Below are positions 50,964 to 59,800 of a DNA stretch of 64,000 bases, piece by piece (the stretch's first letter is position 1; every line of letters starts with the position of its first letter). Under the pieces are notes generated by a model, which made no database searches, had not been told where the DNA came from, and saw only the letters and a list, made by a program, of their open reading frames with translations. The position numbers were made by a program, and so were the translations under genes. This stretch comes from Streptomyces pactum (GTDB lineage: Bacteria; Actinomycetota; Actinomycetes; Streptomycetales; Streptomycetaceae), in the NCBI RefSeq assembly GCF_002005225.1, contig NZ_CP019724.1:8474001-8538000 (forward strand), written 5' to 3'.

Positions 50964-51866
50964 ATGCCCGTGCCCGCCCCTCCGGTCGATGCACCGACCC
51001 TGGAGTACTACCTCGACGCCTCCGCGCGCAGCCCCATCGCGCTGCGGCTGGTCCTCGGGTACTACCTCCGTCACCTGCGCAAGGCGGCACACATCGACGC
51101 GGAGCCGGCGGGCAAGTCCATCAGAAGCTCGGAAGCCAAGATTTCCCGGATGGAGCGAGCCCAGGTCACCTGTAAGCACGACGACGTGATGGACCTGCTC
51201 ACCCTCTACGGTGTCAATGACAAGCACGTCCGCGCCTGCTTCGCCGAGATCGTACGCATCTCCCGCCAGCCCGGTTGGTGGCATCGATTCGACGGAGTCC
51301 TGCCGGACTGGTGCGGCAAGCTGATCGGACTGCAGGAGGCAGCCTCTGTCATCCGAACCTACGAAGTGCAGCTCGTTCCCGGACTGCTGCAGACACCCGC
51401 CTACACAGAAGCCCTGGTACACCAGGCCTACCCCGCCGCTCCTCCGGAAGAGGTCAAAGACCGGCTGGAACTCAGGGCCCTACGCCAGAACGTCCTGATC
51501 CGCCAGGACCCGCCCCGCCTTTGGGCCGTCCTCGACGAAGCCGTGCTGCGCCGGCCCATGGGCGGCGATCTGGTCATGCGAGAGCAACTGCGCTCTCTGA
51601 TCAGCATGTCTCGCCTCAGCCACGTCACGATACAGATCGCGCCCTTCAACCGGCCGGGGTGCATCGCCGGAGGCTTCCCGATTACGCACCTGCGCTTCGA
51701 CCTTCCCGCCTTGCCCGACGTCGTCTACCTGGAGCAACTGCAGGACGCCGAGTACTTGGACAAACCAGACGAGACTCAGCACTACCGAAGCGTCCTGGAC
51801 GGCTTGGCCCAGGCCGCTCTGTCCCCGCAGGAGAGTGTGGAGCTCCTGGACAGCATCATCAGCTGA
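50964..51866 (+). CDS. XRE regulator with DUF5753 (Scr1-type) domain
   Basis: This 300-residue protein has an N-terminal HTH (LRLVLGYYLRHLRKAAHIDA, then SSEAKISRMERAQV). The large domain is typical of Scr1 partners: IGLQEAASVIRTYEVQLVPG then LLQTPAYTEAL, HVTIQIAPF and VVYLEQLQDAEYL. It regulates and pairs with DUF397 proteins; its likely partner (49469) is now separated by the IS630 insertion. GGAGACATC precedes the ATG. Confidence 0.85.
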   Translation: MPVPAPPVDAPTLEYYLDASARSPIALRLVLGYYLRHLRKAAHIDAEPAGKSIRSSEAKISRMERAQVTCKHDDVMDLLTLYGVNDKHVRACFAEIVRISRQPGWWHRFDGVLPDWCGKLIGLQEAASVIRTYEVQLVPGLLQTPAYTEALVHQAYPAAPPEEVKDRLELRALRQNVLIRQDPPRLWAVLDEAVLRRPMGGDLVMREQLRSLISMSRLSHVTIQIAPFNRPGCIAGGFPITHLRFDLPALPDVVYLEQLQDAEYLDKPDETQHYRSVLDGLAQAALSPQESVELLDSIIS

Positions 51867-51884
51867 ACCCGGCCAGTCCGCACC

Positions 51885-52754
51885 TCAGTGCACCACGGCC
51901 ACCGCTCCGCGCTCGGCCCACCTCAGACTGCCGCCACCCGCAGCACGGTCACCGCCCGGCCGCCACTGGTGCACATCCACCAGCCCCGGAGCCATCTGCT
52001 GCAAGCCGCCGAAGAATGCGTCGACCTCCGCCCGCGGGCGCACGCGCCCCCACCGGCCCGCGGCCGCTTCCCGCAGCAATGCACCAGCCTTCCGACGCAC
52101 CTCGGCATCCTCACTCACGAGATGACTTGCTGCGATGAAACTTCCCGATGCCAGTATTCTCGATGCCTGTTGCAGCACGGTCGAAGGACCAGCGTCTTCG
52201 GGAACGTTGTGCAGTCCTGAGACAAGAAGCACGGCCACCGGCGACGCAAAATCGATCATCTCGCGCACCGCTGCACTTCTCAGCAGAGCAAGTGATTCAG
52301 CCGGAGCAGCCCGCATGACCAGCGTGTACCGGTCCTCCCACAGCGCGCGGCCATGGACCAGAGCCAGCGGATCGTGATCGGCATAAACGGTGCGCGCACC
52401 CGCCTGGATGCGCCGAGCAACGTGGTGTACTCCCACAGAGGTCGGCAGTCCGGCGCCGAAAACCACGTACTGGCGCACCTGGTGATCACGGGCCAGATGG
52501 CTGGTTGCCCTCAAGAGGAACCGATGCGCAGCCTGAGCCACCCGAGGTGCTTCGGGAACGAGCTGCGTCAGCCGCTCGCACGCCTCACGGTCGGCGCCGT
52601 AGTGGTCCTTGCCGCCCAACAGGTAGTTGTTCATCCGGGCAAGGTTCGGTGATTTGGAGTCGATTACGTCCAGCCGCGGCGTCTGCCCGCGCTCCAAGGT
52701 GGCACCCCGCCCCGTGTTGGTACCCGCAGCACGCTGCGTGCTGCGGGTACCCAT
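51885..52754 (-). CDS. SAM-dependent methyltransferase (pfam04672 type)
   Basis: About 289 residues. NLARMNNYLLGGKDHYGADR is the signature of this Streptomyces family; QYVVFGAGLPT and RTVYADHDPLALVHG fit the SAM-binding strands, although the first Gly-rich motif (VFGAGLP) is degenerate relative to DxGxG. ATG 52754 is used, but a GTG at 52802 or later starts are possible, and a strong hairpin covers codons 2-12. The end nearly abuts the convergent XRE gene. Confidence 0.8.
   Translation of the reverse strand: MGTRSTQRAAGTNTGRGATLERGQTPRLDVIDSKSPNLARMNNYLLGGKDHYGADREACERLTQLVPEAPRVAQAAHRFLLRATSHLARDHQVRQYVVFGAGLPTSVGVHHVARRIQAGARTVYADHDPLALVHGRALWEDRYTLVMRAAPAESLALLRSAAVREMIDFASPVAVLLVSGLHNVPEDAGPSTVLQQASRILASGSFIAASHLVSEDAEVRRKAGALLREAAAGRWGRVRPRAEVDAFFGGLQQMAPGLVDVHQWRPGGDRAAGGGSLRWAERGAVAVVH
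52719..52751. promoter_or_regulatory. 15-bp-stem hairpin at methyltransferase start
   Basis: GGTACCCGCAGCACG (52719-52733) and CGTGCTGCGGGTACC (52737-52751) are perfect inverses around CTG. It lies directly inside the presumed ATG at 52752-52754. It could be an operator, an mRNA structure limiting translation, or a sign that the true start lies further in. Confidence 0.6.
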
Positions 52755-52844
52755 GGTAAGGAGGCCGCTTTCACCGCGGGTAGTTCTTCGCCGAATCAGC
52801 ACCCGTGGGTCGAGGCGCGCTGCAGAATCTCTTCCGGAACCCTC

Positions 52845-53387
52845 TCACTGGCGCGCGCGACCGGATGGCGGATGCGCGGCCGCGGCGGAGGCCGTCAGCT
52901 TCCCGGGCAAGGCCCGCTGAGCCATCCGTAACCGGGTAGCGACAACCGGCGGCTCGACACCCATCAGCTCCGCCGCCTGCGCCTCACTCAAATGCATCCG
53001 GCATCGCAGGACGACCGCGTCTGCCTGCGCGGGCGGCAACACCTGGCGCACCGGATCCGGCCCGGTGACACCTGCATCACCGTTGCGCAGCACGGAGGAG
53101 ATCAGGGCGTCCAGCAGCCGCCACGCCACCGCAGCAGGCCGCGGGCTGCTGATGACCGTCGGCCAGATCGTGGCAAGGTTGCCCAGGAGCGCCCTGACCA
53201 CCTGCTGGCTCATCAAGGGGTCGTGGACCCGCTCCCGCGTGTAGTGCAGGTACCGCTCCTGATACAGAAGGCAGAAGGCGGTGTACTCCAGCGGCAGAAC
53301 CAGCTCGATAGACGGCGCAGTGGTAGTGGTCTCCACCGCGCCGGCTGCCTGCACCAGCCGGTCCGTCCGACGCAAACGCATGAACAT
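52845..53387 (-). CDS. sigma-70-like HTH protein
   Basis: About 180 residues, from an ATG after AGGAAGTGGGA. The N-terminal half has EYTAFCLLYQERYLHYTRER, similar to ECF region 2 starts (FxxLYxxxYxxL). The C-terminal half has LPPAQADAVVLRCRMHLSEA then QAAELMGVEPPVVATRLRMA, a region 4 type HTH. It looks like an ECF-related sigma factor or sigma-like regulator, divergent in the middle. It lies in a same-strand run with 53418 and 51885. Confidence 0.65.
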   Translation of the reverse strand: MFMRLRRTDRLVQAAGAVETTTTAPSIELVLPLEYTAFCLLYQERYLHYTRERVHDPLMSQQVVRALLGNLATIWPTVISSPRPAAVAWRLLDALISSVLRNGDAGVTGPDPVRQVLPPAQADAVVLRCRMHLSEAQAAELMGVEPPVVATRLRMAQRALPGKLTASAAAAHPPSGRARQ

Positions 53388-53417
53388 GGCATCCCACTTC
53401 CTGCAGCACACAGGGCA

Positions 53418-54494
53418 TCAGGTGGATTCGGACGGGTCAGCAGACCGCGGCTGCGGATCCTTGGGCGGATCCATGCAGAGCAGGAATGTGTAGTGGACCG
53501 CCTGCCACAGCGGCCGCACGTCGGCGGGCCAGCCGCCCAGCGCGGTCACCAGCGCCGACGTCTGCTCCCAGCCCGGAACCAAGACGCCCTCGAGGATGTC
53601 GTCGATCTCCTGGACGCTCAGCGCGCCATGTGAAGCGCTGCGGACCACGCCGACACGGGGACGTCCTGCCGCCAGGTGCAGACCGCGCAGTGCGGCGTGG
53701 AGCCGGTCCACCGCGTCAGTGATCGCGTACTGCGCTGGCGGCACCTTCCCGTGCGCACTTTCGAACAGCACGCTCAGCTCTGCCGGGTCGCCTCCGAACA
53801 ACTCGGTCAGCGCACCCACCACGGCCCAGGCCGGGGTTCGCTCTCCGGAAAGGATGCGCGAGACATACGAGGGAGACAAGCACGTCCGCTCGCCCACGTC
53901 CCTGATCGTCAGGCCACTGGATCGGTGGAGATGCGACAGCGCCGAGGCCAGTTTCGCCGACGCCCGCTCGGCCACCTTGGACAGCTGACCGTCTGCCGCG
54001 GCGTTCGGGCCCTCCGTCATCGGGGCAAGAGGCTGCTGCACCTCAGCACGCTCGGCAGCCCGCCTTCCCAGGCGTTCTCGCACCCGGTTCTCCGGCCACC
54101 GTGTACGGGCCGTGGTCACGCTCAGCTGCGCCGCCTCGGCTACCTGCTCCCAACTCGAGCCCTGGGACCGCGCGTCCTGAACGGCGGCCGCCGTGTAGTA
54201 GTCCACTTCCCGTGCCACGCTGCTGGCGCAACGCAGGAGCTCCTGAAGAGGCCGTCCGTCGTACTCGGCCTCGAGGAGAGCGGCCGACAATGCCTGCAGG
54301 TCCTCTGCGATGCGCCGGCCCAAGGGGAGCGCCGTGGGCGCCTTGTGCTGGCCTGTCTTGCCAGACCGGTCGCGCTGCGCCTTGCTCCGGCAGCCGACGC
54401 TGCAGTACTCCCGCTTGCGGCCCGGACCGATCGTCTGAGCGAAGCGCTCCTGGCAGTAGCGGCAGATGCCATAGCGGGGACTTGAACCCGCCAT
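53418..54494 (-). CDS. zinc-ribbon and XRE-HTH regulator
   Basis: This 358-residue protein has an ATG after GGGAGGAAAGG. The N-terminus has CRYCQERFAQ and EYCSVGCRSKAQRDR, a Cys4 zinc ribbon. A central helical region follows, then an XRE HTH (LTIRDVGERTCLSPSYVSRI then SGERTPAWAVVGALTELFG). The first half also includes a WEQVAEAAQLSVTTARTRW HTH-like segment. It is probably a transcription regulator expressed with the sigma-like gene 30 bases downstream. Confidence 0.75.
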   Translation of the reverse strand: MAGSSPRYGICRYCQERFAQTIGPGRKREYCSVGCRSKAQRDRSGKTGQHKAPTALPLGRRIAEDLQALSAALLEAEYDGRPLQELLRCASSVAREVDYYTAAAVQDARSQGSSWEQVAEAAQLSVTTARTRWPENRVRERLGRRAAERAEVQQPLAPMTEGPNAAADGQLSKVAERASAKLASALSHLHRSSGLTIRDVGERTCLSPSYVSRILSGERTPAWAVVGALTELFGGDPAELSVLFESAHGKVPPAQYAITDAVDRLHAALRGLHLAAGRPRVGVVRSASHGALSVQEIDDILEGVLVPGWEQTSALVTALGGWPADVRPLWQAVHYTFLLCMDPPKDPQPRSADPSEST

Positions 54495-54579
54495 CCTTTC
54501 CTCCCACGTGCTGTGACCGTTTCTCTCCCATGTGCGCGGGGTTCTGCGCAAGCTGAAGAGGAATGGACTCTTCCCGTGT

Positions 54580-54634
54580 CCGTCCCGGCGGCAGCCGCCG
54601 GGACGGCGGGCGGCGCGCTGTGCAGCGCGCCGCC
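54580..54634 (-). terminator. tandem hairpins upstream of 53418-54494 gene
   Basis: Two perfect 12-bp stems lie back to back: CCGTCCCGGCGG/CCGCCGGGACGG (54580-54606) and GGCGGCGCGCTG/CAGCGCGCCGCC (54609-54634). They fall 15 bases after the small membrane gene on the minus strand, so a double terminator is the simplest reading. Confidence 0.65.
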
Positions 54635-54649
54635 ACGATCAAGCACGGC

Positions 54650-54916
54650 TCAGATCAGTCGAATTCGCTGGTAGCGGAGTTGCGACTGGCGCATCATCAC
54701 CGAGAGGCCGGCCATCAGCGCTGTGGTGGCAGGTCCCGTCCACTCGTCTCGGATCAGGAGCACGGGGAGCACGGTCACTGCCAGGAACGCGCTCGCCTGC
54801 ACCGTGACAGTCCAGGCACTCATGCCACGGGTTTCAGGCTGGGAGCGACGCGGAATGCTAGCGTCGTCGCGAGTTGCCGCCCTGGTTGCGGCAGCGGCGA
54901 AGTACGGGACAAGCAT
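54650..54916 (-). CDS. small membrane protein
   Basis: This encodes 88 residues. Two hydrophobic helices (VTVQASAFLAVTVLPVLLI and GPATTALMAGLSVMM) follow a basic 30-residue start. A GGAAGGCAGG ribosome site lies a little far upstream. A double hairpin follows. Function unknown. Confidence 0.45.
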   Translation of the reverse strand: MLVPYFAAAATRAATRDDASIPRRSQPETRGMSAWTVTVQASAFLAVTVLPVLLIRDEWTGPATTALMAGLSVMMRQSQLRYQRIRLI

Positions 54917-55318
54917 AGGTGGTTACCTGCCTTCCTTGGTCTCGTTGAGGAGGGGCCCCGGAGTCGGTAGCGAGCCTGCCCGGGGTTCCCTCGCGTCAAC
55001 GGACGGTAGCCCCTCCGTCACAGATGGCGCCATATAAACCGTTCATCGCGCAAAGTTCGAATCTCCTCGCGGTGAGCAATTGCAGTCTGTGGCCTGCGAA
55101 GGCGTCGAACATCGTCGACTTCAGCCCATCCTTGATCGGTCTCGACCGCGAATGACAACCCCCCGCTGTGCTGCATAAATGCGACTGATCCAGACGAATG
55201 GACCGTCTTGCCTCCCTGACGTACGCCGGGGCGCACTCCGCCGCCGCAACGTCTGCGGACATGGTGCGCCCCGCCCTCGCCTATGCATTCGCGCAAATTT
55301 GCAGGTATCGCCCTTACT
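54917..55318. other. intergenic, no gene seen
   Basis: No frame looks coding. AT-richer patches near 55025-55080 and 55290-55320 may hold promoters. Confidence 0.35.
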
Positions 55319-56199
55319 GGCTCTAACAAAAGCTGCTGATCATGAGTCGGTCGCCCTCTCTGCTCGTATGTCTGGGCATGGGAAACCGTCAGTCGCGGCC
55401 GTGGATCGTGTCGGATGAACTGTGGTCGCTGATCGAGCCGTTGCTGCCGAAGCCGGGTCCGAAGAAGGCCGAGGGCAGACCGCGGGTGCCGGACCGGCAG
55501 GCCCTGTGCGGGATCCTCTTCGTCCTGCACACCGGCATCCAGTGGGAGTACCTGCCCCAGGAGCTCGGCTTTGGCTCGGGCATGACCTGCTGGCGGCGTC
55601 TTGCGGCTTGGAACGAGGCCGGCGTCTGGGACCGGCTGCACCAGCTGCTGCTGAACGAGCTGCGGTCGAAGAACCAGCTGGACTGGGAACGGGCGGTGAT
55701 CGACTCCTCGCACGTGCGGGCCGCCCGGCGGGGCCCAAAAGCGGGCCCAGCCCGGTCGACCGCGCACGGCCGGGCAGCAAGCACCACCTCATCGTCGACG
55801 GCCAGGGCATCCCGCTCGCGGTGTCGCTGACCGGCGGAAACCGCGGGCGACGTCACCCCACTCGAGCCGTTGCTCGACAAGATTCCCGCCGTCGCGGGCC
55901 AGGCCGGCAGACCCCGCCGCCGCCCCGACGCACTCCTGGCCGACCGCGGCTACGACCACGACAAGTACCGCCGCCTGCTCTGGCAGCGAGGCATCCGCCC
56001 CGTGATCGCGAAGAGAGGCGAGCCGCACGGCACCGGCCTGGGCATCTTCCGTACATCGTCGAGCGCACGATTGCCTGGCTCCACGGCTTCCGCCGCCTGC
56101 GCATCCGATGGGAACCACGCGACGACATCCACGAAGCATTCCTCGGCCTCGCCGTCTACCTGATCACCCACCGCCACGTCCAACGCCTTTGTTAGGGCC
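55319..56199 (+). mobile_element. IS5-family insertion sequence, degenerate
   Basis: About 880 bp bounded by imperfect inverted repeats GGCTCTAACAAAAGC (55319 on) and, reversed from 56199, GGCCCTAACAAAGGC. The target duplication is unclear. The transposase has two indels beyond a likely programmed frameshift, so the copy appears dead. Confidence 0.75.
55342..56195 (+). pseudogene. IS5-family transposase, frameshifted
   Basis: OrfA reads WIVSDELWSLIEPLLPKPGP then LHTGIQWEYLPQELGFGSGM. At CCCAAAAG (about 55736) a -1 slip, probably programmed, leads to SPVDRARPGSKHHLIVDGQG. Then a one-base insertion near 55840 (GGNR|GDVTPLEPLL) and a one-base deletion near 56053 (GIFR|YIVERTIAWLHGFRRL) break the DDE region, whose parts (ADRGYDHDKYR) are still readable. 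The start is at 55342 or 55378. No active product is expected. Confidence 0.8.
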
Positions 56200-56811
56200 T
56201 CTAAGGAGGCGACGGCATGCCGAGGCTGGCATGCACGGAGTTTGCGTGCTGTCCGGTCTGTAAGCGTCAACACCTCTACGGGACCACCGCGGGTGCACTG
56301 CGCAGGGTCAGACAGAACAGTTTGCGGAACCCTGCTGAGTGCAGCGGCCCGGTGCTGACGCAGCAGGGATCGCAGGCGGGGGAGAGGCGCGGTGGCGCCC
56401 AGGGCGCCAGGAAGTCGGGCACGTTCCATCTCAGGAGGGCTCCTTGCCGAGCGAGGTAAAACCCGACCCGGTCGATCGCTACGTGTCGCCGTATTCGAGC
56501 AGGAGGTATCCGGCGAGCTGCTGGATGGAGGAGCTGGTGATCTGGTGGGGCGGACGGAGGCTTTGCATGCGGTCGGCGATGACCTGATCGTCTATCGAGT
56601 TCATGACGACAACGAGCGCGAGGAGTTCTTCGACCGGGTACCGGTCCGGCGAAATGCCGAGGCCATGATCCCACAGCGCCATTTGGGGTGCGCCTGGTCA
56701 ACGTGAGCGGAGGCTTCCGGCCGCGCCGGAAGCCCCACCACCTGTACGGCAGCCGCGATCATAGAGGGCGCGGGCGCTACGACTCAGTTGCAGTCGGGTC
56801 GGACGACCATG
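56200..56811. other. 600-bp region before NACHT gene
   Basis: The best candidate is a minus-strand frame 56479-56682 (67 residues, containing PVEELLALVVVMNSIDDQVI), but it lacks a ribosome site. I see no repeat or strong hairpin. It probably contains the promoter for the NACHT gene. Confidence 0.35.
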
Positions 56812-56871
56812 ATGAGCTCGGACACTCGGGCGGTGGCTGACGACCAAGGTGAGTCCGGGGACAATGGCGGG

Positions 56872-59800
56872 ATGCGATACGCATGGCGACGGGTCCTGGA
56901 AGCTCTGCCTGCTGAGAGACCGGGCCAGCAGCAGGTGGTCGAGCGTCAACCAACTGCGGGCGAAGAGACCTACTTCGGCGAGGTTCGGGATGTTCCCGTG
57001 GTGGTGGTGCTGGGGGAGCGGGGCTGCGGCAAGTCAGTAGCGTTCGAGCAGGAACTCGCCCGCCTGCTCGATGATGCAACCCCTGCGACGCTGATCGATC
57101 TGGGGCAGGACGTGTATGACACAGCGACCGCGAGTACACACCTTCACCACCGTCTGAACCCCGAGGGCGACGGAACACATCATGTGCTGCTGGACGGCCT
57201 GGATGAGGGCCTGAGCGACATCCCAGCCCTCAACAAGGTGCTGCTGACCCAGCTCCGCGCCCTGTCTCCGGAGGAACGGCGCCGGCTCCGGCTGCGGATA
57301 GCCTGCCGTTCCACCCGGTGGCCAGAACACCTGGAAAGAGGTCTGCGCGACCTGTGGCCGGAGCCGGGACAGGTCGCGATGGTGACACTGGCGGCCCTCA
57401 GCCCAGCCGACGCCCAGTACGCCGTCGACCAAAGCGGCCTGGACGGTGCTGCGTTCACGGAGCATGTCCTCAGCCGGGGCCTGCAGGCCCTCGCACAACA
57501 GCCGGCCACTTTGATTCCCCTCATCACGGCCCGGACAGAGGGACGAGAGCTGCCCACCACGGTGGCGGAGGCCTTCGCGCAAGCCTGTCGCACCCTGTGC
57601 ACCGAGACCCGACCGCAGAACTTCTCGCAGCGCCAGGAACGGCCCTCGGTGGACCATCTCCTCGACGTGGCCCGCTGGGCCGCGGCCGCCCTGCAGTTCA
57701 GCCCGTGCGCCGCGCTCACCGACGGAGCCCGCCCCGGCCCGGGAGAGCTGCACCTGGACACCCTGTGCGGAGATCACGTGCCAGGAAGCGACGAGACAAC
57801 GGCGTGCGGCCGGCATGAACTGCTCCACCTCACAGAGTCGGGCCTCCTGGCCCCGGTGGGCCAGCGCAGATGGGTGTTCGCCCACCGAAGCCTGCAGGAA
57901 CACCTGGCCGCTGAATACATGGCAACAGCCGTAGAGCCGGCCGTGCGCGGCGCGCTGCTGTGGGCCGGAACCGGCCAGACCCGTCACATCCTGCCTGAGC
58001 ATCAGGAGATAGCCGCCCGCCTGGCAGTCATCGACGACACACTCTTCGACGACCTACTCAGGCACGACCCGTACATCCTGCTCCTGGCCGACCTCCGGGC
58101 CCTGCCCGCAGAGCACCGCCGAAGGACAGCCCGGGCCATACTCGAGTCGGTACCCGACCAGGAGCCCTACCGCATCGGCTGGGACCAACTCGACCGGCTG
58201 AACCATCCGGACCTCGCCCCGCAACTGCAGCCGTTCCTGACACCGCAGTCAGACCCGGACCAGCGCTACCTCGCCCTGTGGATCACGGGGAAGTGCCAGC
58301 CTGCCGGCCTGACCCCACACCTGCTGGCCCTTGCAGAAGAGACAAACGCACCCACCCGCATCCGCGCCTTCGCCCTCAACGTCCTGCACGAGGTCGAGGA
58401 CCCAGCGGCTGTAGCCCGGCTGCGCACCCTGGCATCCGACCTCAAGCCCAGCGTCGCCTGCGCAGCCCTCCAGCACCTGTGGCCGCACCACCTGTCCCTC
58501 ACCGACTACCTCGACTTGCTGCCCGACCTCGATGAATGGCCCTGGCGCCTCACCCTCGACAGACTGGACACGATCACCGGCCAGGCCGGTAGCCTCCTCG
58601 ACTGGTCCGTCAATGCACTGAAAGAGAAAAGCCCCAAGGCCGCCATCGCGGCCACGGCGCTGGCCACCTGCATCAGCCAGATGAGCCACACCCCCACACA
58701 GCCGGCCCCCCTGCTGGAAGAACGGGCCGGGCAAGCCCTCGTGGCACTCGCCGCCGATCACCAACTCGCCTACCGCACCGACGCGCGCACCGCTTTCGAG
58801 TCCCTCAACAACGCCCTGCACAGCGCACCGGAACTGCGCCGCCGCCTCGCCTCATACGTGCTGCAGCACGCCGACCCGGACGATATGCTGCATCTCGCCC
58901 ACCAGAGTCCGGACACGGGCTTGTTCCCCGACGAAGACCTCCTGCACTGGGCCACCGCCTGGCCCACCCTGTCCCAGGAATCACGTACCGCGGCACGCCC
59001 CCTCATCAGCCACCGCCCACGACCTGAGGACACCGAACTGCGCCAGGCCGTCGATCAGGCCCGGCAGACGGACAATGCCCTGAAACGGGCCACCGCCTGG
59101 TGGGACGGACCGGAGCCGGAATGGCAGCGCCGCAGCCGCGAACGGCAGGAAGACGAACGCCGCAACAACACCTTCGACGAGCACGCGCTGCGCACCGCCC
59201 TGCGCACCGCGCAGTCAGCGGGCCCGGACACGGTACGGGAAGCATGGCTCGCTGTTCTCGGGCACCTGCACCGCACCACCGACGGCACACGCCCCCCGAA
59301 TCAGCCCACCTCCCAGCCCCTGCTCACCGCGGTCACCCAGGCGCCATCCCTGCCCGCTCCAGGCAGCGACCTGCACGAAGAACTGACCAGGAGCGCATTG
59401 CACGTGCTCGTCACGGCCCCCGCGTGGAACAGCCAGGACATGGACCCCTGGGGGCCGAACGTCACCGAGGTACCGGAACTGACGGCCCTGGGATTCGTCT
59501 CCCCAGACGAGGCACACACCATCCTCGGCCACCATCAGGCCATCCGCTGGGCCGGCTGGACAGTGGCTCTGGCCACAATGACGCCCCGATCACAGGAAAC
59601 CGCACAGCACCACACTCTCCTGCGGGACTGCGCCCAACAGGCGGGCCCCGCCTTCGATGCCGCACTGGAGCCATGCCTCGACGTACTCGACGCCCATCGT
59701 CTTGCCGAAGCGGTCCGCATTCTTGCGCAACTGCCGCTGCCGGCAGCCTGCAGCATCATCCAGCGCTGGGCGACCACTCCAGGCCGGACAGCTGAATCAT

